NCBI RefSeq assembly: GCF_005239225.2
Contig: NC_133297.1
Span: 20,510,147 to 20,574,146 of the forward strand
Origin: Populus alba
Taxonomy: Eukaryota; Streptophyta; Magnoliopsida; Malpighiales; Salicaceae
Length of the DNA stretch: 64,000 bases
Direction of reading: 5' to 3'
Both the position numbers and the translations under genes were made by a program. The notes beneath the pieces were generated by a model. That model made no database searches, had not been told where the DNA came from, and saw only the letters and a list, made by a program, of their open reading frames with translations. How positions within the stretch are numbered: the first letter of the stretch is position 1; each line of letters starts with the position of its first letter. Positions 33,115 through 46,470 of this stretch are shown here, piece by piece.

Positions 33115-36100
33115 AATTCGTCCCTAAGCCGAAATCAACACAATCCCAAATTTAACTTAGGGCGCGATCCCATCCGCAATACACAGAATGTGAAGATTCA
33201 ATTGATTCGAAGCTGGTTTCCTTATGTTTCGCAATAATAGTAGTGTTTCTGCTGCAAAATTGAAACTAGAATGAAACCCAAAGTCAAAAAACATCAGAAT
33301 AATCCAAATTTGACCAAACGATTTCCAAATGACCTCAAATTCAACATTTAGTAGTACAACACTATGAACACACAAAATGTCAATTTATAGATCGTTCTCT
33401 TATGTCTTGGTACCCAAAACCCTCTGCGGCCGAAATGAACCACCAAACAATTCGTCCCTAAGCCGAAATCAAAACAAGCCCAAATTTTAATTTACGGCGC
33501 GATCCCATCCCCAATACATAGAATGTGAAGTTTCAATTGATTCGAAGCTGGTTTGCTAATGTTTCGCAATAATAGTTGTGTTTCTGCGGAAGAATTGAAA
33601 CTAGAATGAAACCTCACGCAAACTACATCAGAATAAGTCCAAATTTGACCAAACGATCTCCAAATGACCTCAAAATTCAACATTTAGTGGTACAACACTA
33701 TGAACACACAAAATGTCAATTTATAGATCGTTCTCTTATGTCTAAGTACCCAAAACCCTCTGCGGCCGAAATTAACCACCAAACAATTCGTCCCTAAGCC
33801 GAAATCAAAAACTAGCCCCAATTTAACTTCTGGCGCGATCCCATCCGCAATACACAGAATGTGAAGTTTCAATTGATTCGAAGCTGGTTTCCTTATGTTT
33901 CGCATTAATAGTAGTGTTTCTGCTGCAAAATTGAAACTAGAATGAAAACCACAGGCAAAAAACATCAGAATAAGTCCAAATTTGACCAAACCATCTCCAA
34001 ATGACCTCAAATTCAACATTTAGTATTACAACACTATGAACACACAAAATGTCAATTTATAGATCGTTCTCTTATGTCTTGGTACCCAAAACCCTCTGCG
34101 GCCGAAATGAACCACCAAACAATTCGTCCCTAAGCCGAAATCAAAACAAGCCCAAATTTAACTTAGGGCGCGATCCCATCCGCAATATACAGAATGTGAA
34201 GTTTCAATTGATTCGAAGCTGGTTTGCTAATGTTTCGCACTAATAGTAGTGTTTCTGCTGCAAGAATTGAAACTAGAATGAAAACCTCACGCAAACTACA
34301 TCAGAATAAGTCCAAATTTGACCAAACCATCTCCAAATGACCTCAAATTCAACATTTAGTAGTACAACACTATGAACACACAAAATGTCAATTTATAGAT
34401 CGTTCTCTTATGTCTTGGTACCCAAAACCCTCTGCGGCCGAAAGGAACCACCAAACAATTCGTCCCTAAGCCGAAATCAAAACTAGCCCAAATTTAACTT
34501 ATGGCGCGATCCCATCCGCAATACACAGAATGTGAAGTTTCAATTGATTCGAAGCTGGTTTGCTTATGTTTCGCAATAATAGTAGTGTTTCTGCTGCAAA
34601 ATTGAAACTAGAATGAAAACCACAGTAAAAAAACATTAGAATAAGTCCAAATTTGACCAAACGATCTCCAAATGACCTCAAATTCAACAATTAATATTAC
34701 AACACTATGAACACACAAAATGTCAATTTATAGATTGTTCTCTTATGTCTTGGTACCCAAAACCCTCTGCGGCCGAAATGAACCACCAAACAATTCGTCC
34801 CTAAGCCGAAATCAAACAAGCCCAAATTTAACTTACGGCGCGATTCCATCCCCAATACTCAGAATGTGAAGTTTCAATTGATTCGAAAGCTGGTTTGCTA
34901 ATGTTTCTCACTAATAGTAGTGTTTCTGCGGAAGAATTGAAACTAGAATGAAAACCTCACGCAAACTACATCAGAATAAGTCCAAATTTGACCAAACCAT
35001 CTCCAAATGACCTCAAATTCAACATTTAGTACTACAACACTATGAACACACAAAATGTCAATTTATAGATCGTTCTCTTATGTCTTGGTACCCAAAACCC
35101 TCTGCGGCCGAAATGAACCACCAAACAATTCGTCCCTAAGCCGAAATCAAAACTAGCCCAAATTTAACTTCTGGCGCGATCCCATCCGCAATACACATAA
35201 TGTGAAGTTTCAATTGATTCGAAGCAGGTTTCCTTATGTTTCGCAATAATAGTAGTGTTTCTGCTGCAAAATTGAAACTAGAATGAAAACCACAGGCACA
35301 AAACATCAGAATAAGTCCAAATTTGACCAAACCATCTCCAAATGACCTCAAATTTAACATTTAGTACTACAACACTATGAACACACAAAATGTCAATTTA
35401 TAGATCGTTCTCTTATGTCTTGGTACCCAAAACCCTCTGCGGCCGAAAGGAACCACCAAACAATTCGTCCCTAAGCCGAAATCAAAACTAGCCCAAATTT
35501 AACTTATGGCGCGATCCCATCTGCAATACACAGAATGTGAAGTTTCAATTGATTCGAAGCTGGTTTGCTTATGTTTCGCAATAATAGTAGTTTTTCTGTG
35601 GAAGAATTGCAACTAGAATGAAAACCTCACGCAAACTACATCAGAATAAGTCCAAATTTGACCAAACCATCTCCAAATGACCTCAAATTCAACAATTACT
35701 ATTACAACACTATGAACACACAAAATGTCAATTTATAGATTGTTCTCTTATGTCTTGGAACCCAAAACCCTCTGCGGCCGAAATGAACCACCAAACAATT
35801 CGTCCCTAAGCCGAAATCAAAACAAGCCCAAATTTAACTTACGGCGCGATCCCATCCCCAATACACAGAATGTGAAGTTTCAATTGATTCGAAGCTGGTT
35901 TGCTTATGTTTCGCACTAATAGTAGTGTTTCTGCGGAAGAATTCAAACTAGAATGAAAACCTCACGCAAACAACATCAGAATAAGTCCAAATTTGACCAA
36001 ACCATCTCCAAATGACCTCAAATTCAACATTTAGTACTACAACACTATGAACACACAAAATGTCAATTTATAGATCGTTCTCTTATGTCTTGGTACCCAA

Positions 36101-37219
36101 AACCCTCTGCTGCCGAAAGGAACCACCAAACAATTCGTCCCTAAGCCGAAATCAAAACGAGCCCAAATTTAACTTATGGCGCGATCCCATCCGCAATACA
36201 CAGAATGTGAAGTTTCAATTGATTCGAAGCTGGTTTGCTTATGTTTCGCAATAATAGTAGTGTTTCTGCGGAAGAATTGCAACTAGAATGAAAACCTCAC
36301 GCAAACTACATCAGAATAAGTCCAAATTTGACCAAACCATCTCCAAATGACCTCAAATTCAACATTTAGTACTACAACACTATGAACACCCAAAATGTCA
36401 ATTTATAGATCGTTCTCTTATGTCTTGGTACCCAAAACCCTCTGCGGCCGAAATGAACCACCAAACAATTCGTCCCTAAGCCAAAATCAAAACTAGCCCA
36501 AATTTAACTTCTGGAGCGATCCCAACCGCAATACACAGAATGTGAAGTTTCAATTGATTTGAAGCTGGTTTCCTTATGTTTCGCATTAATAGTAGTGTTT
36601 CTGTTGCAAAATTGAAACTAGAATGAAAACGACAGGCAAAAAACATCAGAATAAGTCCAAATGTGACCAAACCATGTCCAAATGACCTCAAATTCAACAT
36701 TTAGTATTACACCACTATGAACACACAAAATGTCAATTTATAGATCGTTCTCTTATGTCTACGTACCCAAACCCTCTGCAGCCGAAATGAACCACCAATC
36801 AATTCGACCCTAAGCCGAAATCAAAACAAGCCCAAATTTAACTTACGGCGCGATCCCATCCCCAATACACAGAATGTGAAGTTTCAATTGATTCGAAGCT
36901 GGTTTGCTTATGTTTCGCAATAATAGTAGTGTTTCTGCTGCAAAATTGAAACTAGAATGAAAACCACAGTCAAAAAACATCAGAATAAGTCCAAATTTGA
37001 CCAAACCATCTCCAAATGACCTCAAATTCAACATTTAGTACTACAACACTATGAACACCCAAAATGTCAATTTATAGATCGTTCTCTTATGTCTTGGTAC
37101 CCAAAACCCTCTGCGGCCGAAATGAACCACCAAACAATTCGTCCCTAAGCCAAAATCAAAACTAGCCCAAATTTAACTTCTGGAGCGATACCAACCGCAA
37201 TACACAGAATGTGAAGTTT
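33115..37219. repeat. 335-bp satellite array, block 3 (about 12 units)
   Basis: Continuous tandem units with the family landmarks. Variants such as GATTCCATCCCCAATACTCAG (34841), ACACATAATGTG (35194), GAAACCCAAAGTC (33274) and GAGCGATCCCAACCGC (36514) mark individual unit types that recur in later blocks. The right end breaks at GAAGTTT, where a full-length LINE is inserted. Confidence 0.96.
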
Positions 37220-37406
37220 TTTTTTTTTGGTAAGCTGACTTATGTATTAAAAGAAAATGATACAAAGAATATAATGGGCATACCCAAGATTTACAATGAG
37301 GACAGAAACAAAAACCAACAAATGGCTACAGGCTAGCCACAACAAAACAAAAACTTGGACCAACTAGATATGCTAGGGGTACAAAAACAACCAGCTAAAC
37401 ATCAAA

Positions 37407-40400
37407 TTAAGAGTCCATGTTATTGACCCTCCAAAGTCTTTGGATCCTTATGTTTTCATCTGTTTGTTGAACATTCCTTATCAAAACAAGCTTATCGCGA
37501 ATGATACATTCGATTTGATCAAAAACCAAATTCGAAGCTTTAGACACATCTGCAAAGATCCTTGCATTCCGTTCTTGCCAGATACAATACACTGTAGCTG
37601 CGAAACCCAGTTTACGAGAAAAGTTGACGAAACTTTTTCCATGCCAAGAGACAGTGGCCAAATCGAATCCATTCATCCAAGCTTTTTGTCATTCTTGGAA
37701 TGTCGCATCTATCACAAACATTCCACCATAATGCTTTCGCAAAGGAGCATTCAAAGAACAAGTGGTTGTGATCTTCATTATTGCAGAGACAGAGTGAGCA
37801 CCTATTGGGACCATGAATACCAAACCGATGAAGTCTATCCTGCGTTGAGAGTTTCCGTTGGATAGCCACCCAAAGAAGAAATGCATGTCTTGGGACAGCA
37901 TTCTTGAACCACACGATGTCATGCCAATCAACCATTTGATGATGAATTCTTAGTTGTTCCCAAGCTACTTTGACTGAGAAACTCTGATTTGGCGAATCCA
38001 ACCAAACAATCTCATCCTTTTGCCCCTTAGGAGTAGAGGTGGAAGGAATAGCTTCTAAAATGGGGTGCCAGCCAATAGCATGAGTGATAGGAATTCTCCA
38101 TTCTAAGTTATTAATCAGCACGTTCACTCTCGCGTTGTGTTCCATACCTGAATCATAGATGAAACGTTCACCGTAGGTATCAGCGAGCGGGCTGTGAGGA
38201 TGCCAATTGTCAAACCATAGAGAGGTTGTCATTCCATCTCCGATGACGTGCTTCATCTTCGGCCATGCTAAGGATCTGAGCTTTAGAATCTTTCCCCAAG
38301 CCCAAGAGCAGCTTCCTGGCGCCTTGATTGTCCAGAAATTCCTACCTCGCAAGAGATTGGATCTGATCCAAGTAGACCAGATTGAGCCGTCTGAGTCATT
38401 GCACAAGTTCCAAATATGTTTCAACAAGGCAATCTTGTTCCATTTCTGCTATCCTTTTTATGCCTAGCCCCCCCTCCTTTTTTGGAAGACATACCTGATC
38501 CCAAGCCACTTTAGCCCTGGTAGTGCTCATATCTGAACCTGACCAAAGAAAGGATCTCATAATTTGCTCAACATTTTTCACTACTTCCCCAGGTAATAGG
38601 AATAGAGATGCCCAATAGACCTGGATGGAGAATAAGACTGAGTTAATCAGTTGTACTCGCCCTGCGAAAGAGAGTGTTCTACAGGTCCAATGTCGAACTT
38701 TGGCGGTAATTCGATCCACAAGGCCCTTACAATTAACAGCCTTTAGTCTGGACGAGATAAGAGGCACTCCCAAATATTTCATAGGAAGCTCCCCCTCTCT
38801 AAACCCAAGAATACTGATAATCTGTTCCCTCTCAGCTCCTAACGAACCGCTCAAGAAGATGTCACTTTTGTTTGGATTTGGATATAGACCTGATAGAACC
38901 TGAAACTCTGTGAGTACATTTTTGATCATACGGATTGAATGTACATCCCCTTTGCTGAATATCATCAAGTCGTCGGCAAAGCAAAGATGAGAAATTCTGT
39001 CCTTCTTGCATCTCCAGTGGAACTTGAAGTTTTGGTTGGCACTCATATTGCAGAACAGCCCTGACAGGATTTCCATGCATAGGACAAACAAATATGGAGA
39101 TAATGGATCACCTTGTCTCAGCCCTCTCCCCCCTTGGAAGTAACCCGCAAGTTCACCGTTGACGTTGATTGAGAATTGACATGATGTAACACAAACCATG
39201 ATCCAATCAATGACTGTTCTAGGGAATCCCATTTTTATCAACGTAGCATCAACGAAATCCCACCGAACAGAGTCATAAGCCTTCATCAGGTCTACTTTCA
39301 TAGCACAACGAGCAGGACCCGTAGTTGTGTGATAGCCTTTCATTAGTTCCTGAGACAAAAGAATATTGTCGCTGATTCTCCGTCCAGAGATAAAAGCTGT
39401 TTGATACGGACCTACTAAGGATGGTAAAACAACTTTCATTCTCCCAGCTAGAATCTTCGCGATGCATTTGTATACTGTATTGCAGCAAGATATAGGACGA
39501 AAATCTGTCAACCTCGTAGGATTAGCAACTTTAGGGATAAGGGAAATGGATGTAGCATTCATTTCTTTAAGCATTCTACGAGTCTGGAAGAAGGAGCTAA
39601 CAGCGTTGATTACATCTTCCCCCACTATGTGCCACATTCTTTTGAAGAAACCTGCGTTGAAGCCATCTGGACCAGGAGCTTTGTTGTTTTTCAAACTAAA
39701 CATAGCATGCTTAATCTCCTCTCTTGTGACATCTTGTGCTAGTACATGCTGTTGAGTTGCCGACAATTTGTAAATAATTGCCGATTGCATCACTTCCTCG
39801 TTCAGGACCCTAGGCATCTGTTTCACTCCCAATACACGCTGGAAGTATGCAATTACTTCTGATTTGACTGCCTCGTGTCCTTCAGCGACTTCTCCATCCT
39901 CCCTTGTAACCGAGAGAAGCTTATTTCTATTCTGTCTACCATTTACTGATTTGTGAAAGTAGCTAGTATTCTGATCCCCCAAGCTAAGCCATTGTATCCT
40001 TGCCTTTTGTCTGAAAAAACACTCTTCCGCCCTGACAGTAGAAGCATAGTTACGAACAGCATCTCTTTCTCGCATACGCAATGTTGGATCCTCAGGCGCT
40101 GTATGCAGAGCTTGTTGAGCCCTATCCATGTGATCTTTTGCATCTTTGACTCTATCGGAAATATTGGAGAAGTGAGTCTTATTGAAATGTTTAAGTTCCT
40201 GCTTTAGCTTCCTTAGTTTGCAACACAGTTGATACATTGGACACCCTCCTGAATGCTGATCCCATACTTTCTTCACCAAGGGCATGAACTCGTCATGATC
40301 CATCCACATATCGAAGAATCTGAATGGTTTCTTTATGTTCTGAACATTGCCAGTGACTTTTACCACCATGGGAGAATGATCTGACATACCAGCAGGCAAG

Positions 40401-41089
40401 AATCTCGCTTCCGACAATGGGAAGCGCATATTCCACTTCTCATTCACAAGCACTCTATCTAGTTTCCGCATAATCATATTCTCAGGACATTGGTTCGTCC
40501 AAGTATAATGCATACCTGAATACCGAAGATCATCCACTTTCGCTTCACGTATACATGTTTCCAATCTGTCCATATGACCAGCCCACGTAGAAGACCCCCC
40601 TAACCTCTCTGACTGGTTGCGGATAGCATTAAAGTCGCCCATAAGAATCCATGGGGTTGACTCCCATCCATCACTACGACTCACAATATCAGACCATAAA
40701 GCCTCACGTACAGATGCATTATTGTCTCCGTAAATGATTGAAGTATTAAAACAGATATTGGTAGCTAATATCATGACAGAAACATGGATAGCCTGGTCTG
40801 ACATTCCCAGAACATCCACCTTCACCAAATCAGCATTCCAACAAACCCAAATACGACCACGACAAGAGAAATCATAATTATACAAGAATGACCAATTACG
40901 CAGAAGAAGTTGCGAAACATTATCTTTATTCCTGTCTCTAACCCGAGTTTCAACCAAACCAAAAAAAACCATCCTCTCTTGATGGATGAGCTGACGCAGT
41001 TCTGAATGCTTTATGGGATCATTCAAACCTCTAACATTCCAACATCCAATAATCATAGGGAAATAGAGAGGAGTACCAAACATCAACAC
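37407..41089 (-). pseudogene. LINE ORF2, only two frameshifts from intact
   Basis: It is open from 41089 for about 880 true residues, covering endonuclease, RT fingers and palm, and most of the thumb. All endonuclease and RT residues listed for 20374-24059 are present. An extra T near 38443 (CATTTCTGC) and an extra A near 37659 (GGCCAAATCG) divide the rest into 37612-38427 and 37407-37676, which carry the zf-RVT motif and the RVNNMDS end. Restoring register is not attempted here. Length would be about 1,230 residues, usual for plant L1 ORF2. It overlaps the extended ORF1 reading by 59 bp. Confidence 0.92.
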
Positions 41090-42634
41090 ACGGATTACCT
41101 TGACTTGCCCCCCTCGAGGAGCCAGATTTCTTACTCTTCTTTGAAAAGCCTGGAGAACCCGTTTTCTTTTTTTCTAGAGAGTCTCTAGCCTTGCTAGCTA
41201 ACTGATTAATAAAAGTTTCCCCGTTAGAAGAAATCGGACTTTGCGGACTTGTTGGGATCAGTGACGTCGACTCCTTATCATCATCTTCCTTACCTGTACC
41301 ACCTCCCATAACTCCAATATCAACATTCACCTCATGACTAACAGGGTTCATGGTTGCATTACAGATGGTTGAACTTTGATCTAAAGAAGTACATGCATCC
41401 CCTTCCTTCGGCACCATGTCTGCTCGTAAGCTCTTCAAAATAAGAGGAGAGGTAGGATTTTCATCTTCATAACAACCAGCATTAGGCACATCTAATGTCG
41501 CAGATTCATTCGTATTACAATCAGCACTCTGTAAAGCAGATGCTAAACAACCATTCTCATTACAATTAAGCTCTTTAGATGCCAAACAATCATTCTCACC
41601 AATCGTAACACCCTTATTTCGTTTACCAACTACCTGCCATTGAAGCTGATTCTGCTTATTATCTGCATGTTTAGAGTTCACAGCTCCTATTTTCCTTTTG
41701 CCCTCTGCCCCCATTGTACGATCATCAACTTTACTGGTAGCACATATCGCTGTGGTATGTCCAAAGACATTGCAATTATTGCACCTTGAAGGAATCCATT
41801 CATAATCCGCTGAAATTGTTATGAATAACCCATTTGGACAGCGAAGGTCGTATTCCTTCACCAGCGTTTTCGAAGCTTCTATCTCAACGCAAACTCTTGC
41901 GTAGCTAAGCCTTTTACGCAACAATGTAGTAAGGTCAGCATGAAGGGAACCCCAATAGCACTCGCTACACAACTCAGCCCCTTAACAGTCCAATACTCGA
42001 GAGGAACATTGTAGAGCTTAACCCATACCGGAACTCTATCCAGATCATCTTTCAAAAATTGCATGTTCGGATGCCAACGTTTAAGCACCAAAGGTCTGTT
42101 GGCCATGTGCCATGGGGCTCTCTCCAGAACATTAGTGGCGCGATCGACAGAATCAAAAGTGAAGAGAAAGAATCCATTATCAGAAGATAAAACTTCGGAT
42201 AGACCGTGGGAGCCCCATATTCTTTTAGCAATAGAATTAACAACAGGATAGGGTAATTTCTGACCCACGAAATGACCAACTAGAGTGGATTTCCAAAGTT
42301 CACAGCCATCCTCAAACACATCAAGTGGAGGAGCTACTGTCACACGACCATCAGTTATTGCAGGGGGAGCAAAATGCAAGTTACGGACTGGATTCATATC
42401 AAGGGACATCCTACCCTTATTTTCATCAACATCAGAGCCCTTCAAAGCATTTAAAAAATTCAATTTGGGGCTAAGGTGTAGCTGTTCTTGTTGCTTAGAC
42501 CCAACCTTCAACTCATCACCTTTAGAACCCAACACAGGATTCATGTCATGACTATTTAGCATGTCTTGGAGCTCTAATTGTAAAGTATGTCCAGATTTAA
42601 CTCCATTGTGTTGTTCAATGTCAGAGCTAACCAT
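41031..42634 (-). pseudogene. LINE ORF1 with one frameshift and a read-through C terminus
   Basis: It starts at ATG 42634 (MVSSDIEQ). DUF4283 is intact up to VASAIGVP, where one G is missing (GAAGGGAACC near 41945), and the second half continues from 41972 to 41031. The CCHC knuckle is present. Because the G run before the usual stop has six G's, the frame skips GGKSR and reads ~24 residues further into the ORF2 start (ending YDYWMLEC). Confidence 0.9.
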
Positions 42635-43435
42635 TGGAACAAATTTGACAGCAGAACACAAAGACAATTTGGCAGCATACAAATACTAGAAAAAACTCAG
42701 TCCAAGAAGCACTAATAAGCGACCAGCACTATGATTGGAACACCGATCAGTTCAAACATCCCAACGGTTCAAAGGAAGATACACATGTTATGTATAACAT
42801 ATTCAAAAATCAGCACAGTTTAACGGTTGGATCGCCGCAGATCTTAATTATACCGAAACTGACCTGAGAATGACGACCTTCTGTTGAACATGTAGACAAC
42901 GTTGCTGGAGGCTTAATTTCTAATCTCCACCGTTCAGAATGTGTATCATAACCCGATGCATCACATAGCCAAAAATAAGCTTGATCCAACGGTGGAAGAA
43001 GGAGAAATATGCCGGCGGCTCTGACTATTCCGAGAAGGATTTCTCCAGAAATATTCAAATGGCTGGCTTCCGCAGGAGGAATCCAATATGGACAATCCCT
43101 CTGGTCAGAATGTAGGCAATATAGATGTTCACAGCATACCAAAAAATAGTCTGGATCCAACGGTATAACAAGGCAAAACGGGCCGGCGACTCTGACAGCA
43201 CTAGGGGGTTTTCCAGAAAATTTCAATTGTCCAGATTTCTTAAACGGCGGAAGCTTTAGAAGATCCCTCCGGTCAGAATGTAGACAATAGTTCAGTTCAC
43301 AACATAACTAAATCTTGGCTTGATCCAACGGTGGTCGCCGGAGATATGGCTGTTGGAGCACCGCCCCTTTGAATCTTTCCTCTCTAACCTCTCTCTAACC
43401 TCTCTCTCGAAAAGAGTGATTAGTTGAAATTTTTT
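42635..43435 (-). promoter_or_regulatory. LINE 5' region with monomers and terminal GAGA-type repeats
   Basis: It repeats the four-monomer organisation of 18377-19109. On the coding strand the far 5' end reads GAGAGAGAGGTTAGAGAGAG-like, a GA-rich leader of the kind common in plant 5' UTRs. The ATG-less frame is open from about 43300 to 42810 but carries a TGG-to-TAG change near 43307. Regulatory role is inferred from position. Confidence 0.55.
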
Positions 43436-44280
43436 GAAGTTTCAATTGATTTGAAGCTGGTTTCCTTATGTTTCGCATTAATAGTAGTGTTTCTGTTGCA
43501 AAATTGAAACTAGAATGAAAACGACAGGCAAAAAACATCAGAATAAGTCCAAATGTGACCAAACCATGTCCAAATGACCTCAAATTCAACATTTAGTATT
43601 ACACCACTATGAACACACAAAATGTCAATTTATAGATCGTTCTCTTATGTCTACGTACCCAAACCCTCTGCAGCCGAAATGAACCACCAATCAATTCGAC
43701 CCTAAGCCGAAATCAAAACAAGCCCAAATTTAACTTACGGCGCGATCCCATCCCCAAGACACAGAATGTGAAGTTTCAATTGATTCGAAGCTGGTTTGCT
43801 AATGTTTCGCACTAATAGTAGTGTTTCTGCGGAAGAATTGAAACTAGAATGAAAACCTCACGCAAACTACATCAGAATAAGTCCAAATTTGACCAAACCA
43901 TCTCCAAATGACCTCAAATTCAACATTTAGTAGTACAACACTATGAACACACAAAATGTCAATTTATAGATCGTTCTCTTGTGTCTTGGTACCCAAAACC
44001 CTCTGCGGCCGAAAGGAACCACCAAACAATTCGTCCCTAAGCCGAAATCAAAACTAGCCCAAATTTAAATTATGGCGCGATCCCATCCGCAATACACAGA
44101 ATGTGAAGTTTCAATTGATTCGAAGCTGGTTTGCTTATGTTTCGCAATAATAGTAGTGTTTCTGCTGCAAAATTGAAACTAGAATGAAAACCACAGTAAA
44201 AAAACATTAGAATAAGTCCAAATTTGACCAAACGATCTCCAAATGACCTCAAATTCAACAATTAATATTACAACACTATG

Positions 44281-46470
44281 AACACACAAAATGTCAATTT
44301 ATAGATTGTTCTCTTATGTCTTGGTACCCAAAACCCTCTGCGGCCGAAATGAACCACCAAACAATTCGTCCCTAAGCCGAAATCAAAACAAGCCCAAATT
44401 TAACTTACGGCGCGATTCCATCCCCAATACTCAGAATGTGAAGTTTCAATTGATTCGAAGCTGGTTTGCTAATGTTTCTCACTAATAGTAGTGTTTCTGC
44501 GGAAGAATTGAAACTAGAATGAAAACCTCACGCAAACTACATCAGAATAAGTCCAAATTTAACCAAACCATCTCCAAATGACCTCAAATTCAACATTTAG
44601 TACTACAACACTATGAACACACAAAATGTCAATTTATAGATCGTTCTCTTATGTCTTGGTACCCAAAACCCTCTGCGGCCGAAATGAACCACCAAACAAT
44701 TCGTCCCTAAGCCGAAATCAAAACTAGCCCAAATTTAACTTCTGGCGCGATCCCATCCGCAATACACATAATGTGAAGTTTCAATTGATTCGAAGCAGGT
44801 TTCCTTATGTTTCGCAATAATAGTAGTGTTTCTGCTGCAAAATTGAAACTAGAATGAAAACCACAGGCACAAAACATCAGAATAAGTCCAAATTTGACCA
44901 AACCATCTCCAAATGACCTCAAATTTAACATTTAGTACTACAACACTATGAACACACAAAATGTCAATTTATAGATCGTTCTCTTATGTCTTGGTACCCA
45001 AAACCCTCTGCGGCCGAAATGAACCACCAAACAATTCGTCCCTAAGCCGAAATCAAAACTAGCCCAAATTTAACTTAGGGCGCGATCCCATCCGCAATAC
45101 ACAGAATGTGAAGTTTCAATTGATTTGAAGCTGGTTTGCTAGGGTTTCGCACTAATAGTAGTGTTTCTGCGGAAGAATTGAAACTAGAATGAAAACCTCA
45201 CGCAAACTACATCAGAATAAGTCCAAATTTGACCAAACCATCTCCAAATGACCTCAAATTCAACATTTAGTAGTACAACACTATGAACACACAAAATGTC
45301 AATTTATAGATCGTTCTCTTATGTCTTGGTACCCAAAACCCTCTGCGGCCGAAAGGAACCACCAAACAATTCGTCCCTAAGCCGAAATCAAAACTAGCCC
45401 AAATTTAACTTATGGCGCGATCCCATCCGCAATACACAGAATGTGAAGTTTCAATTGATTCGAAGCTGGTTTGCTTATGTTTCGCAATAATAGTAGTGTT
45501 TCTGCGGAAGAATTGCAAATAGAATGAAAACCTCACGCAAACTACATCAGAATAAGTCCAAATTTGACCAAACCATCTCCAAATGACCTCAAATTCAACA
45601 ATTAATATTACAACACTATGAACACACAAAATGTCAATTTATAGATTGTTCTCTTATGTCTTGGTACCCAAAACCCTCTGCGGCCGAAATGAACCACCAA
45701 ACAATTCGTCCCTAAGCCGAAATCAAAACAAGCCCAAATTTAACTTACGGCGCGATTCCATCCCCAATACTCAGAATGTGAAGTTTCAATTGATTCGAAG
45801 CTGGTTTGCTAATGTTTCTCACTAATAGTAGTGTTTCTGCGGAAGAATTGAAACTAGAATGAAAACCTCACACAAACTACATCAGAATAAGTCCAAATTT
45901 AACCAAACCATCTCCAAATGACCTCAAATTCAACATTTAGTACTACAACACTATGAACACACAAAATGTCAATTTATAGATCGTTCTCTTATGTCTTGGT
46001 ACCCAAAACCCTCTGCGGCCGAAATGAACCACCAAACAATTCGTCCCTAAGCCGAAATCAAAACTAGCCCAAATTTAACTTCTGGCGCGATCCCATCCGC
46101 AATACACATAATGTGAAGTTTCAATTGATTCGAAGCAGGTTTCCTTATGTTTCGCAATAATAGTAGTGTTTCTGCTGCAAAATTGAAACTAGAATGAAAA
46201 CCACAGGCACAAAACATCAGAATAAGTCCAAATTTGACCAAACCATCTCCAAATGACCTCAAATTTAACATTTAGTACTACAACACTATGAACACACAAA
46301 ATGTCAATTTATAGATCGTTCTCTTATGTCTTGGTACCCAAAACCCTCTGCGGCCGAAATGAACCACCAAACAATTCGTCCCTAAGCCGAAATCAAAACT
46401 AGCCCAAATTTAACTTAGGGCGCGATCCCATCCGCAATACACAGAATGTGAAGTTTCAATTGATTCGAAG
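44281..46470. repeat. Higher-order repeat, 4 units (1,340 bp), two adjacent copies
   Basis: Private variants recur at exactly +1,340: ATAGATTGTTC (44302/45642), GATTCCATCCCCAATACTCAG (44414/45754), GTTTCTCACTAA (44474/45814), AAATTTAACCAAACC (44556/45896), ACACATAATGTG (44764/46104), GAAGCAGGTTTCC (44792/46132). The second copy diverges from the pattern near 46470. The same first half occurs near 34727-35400. Confidence 0.9.

Larger units (their letters stand above)
37220..43435 (-). mobile_element. Full-length minus-strand LINE, the most complete copy
   Basis: About 6.2 kb, from poly-T (37220) to a 5' end with the CTCTCTAACC repeats and a further AAAAGAGTGATTAGTTG stretch (43410-43426). GAAGTTT borders it on both sides (37213-37219 and 43436-43442), and the satellite resumes in register, so it is a clean insertion with a TSD of 7-8 bp. 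It holds the 3' UTR, ORF2 (37407-41089), ORF1 (41031-42634) and the 5' monomer region (42635-43380). Confidence 0.94.
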
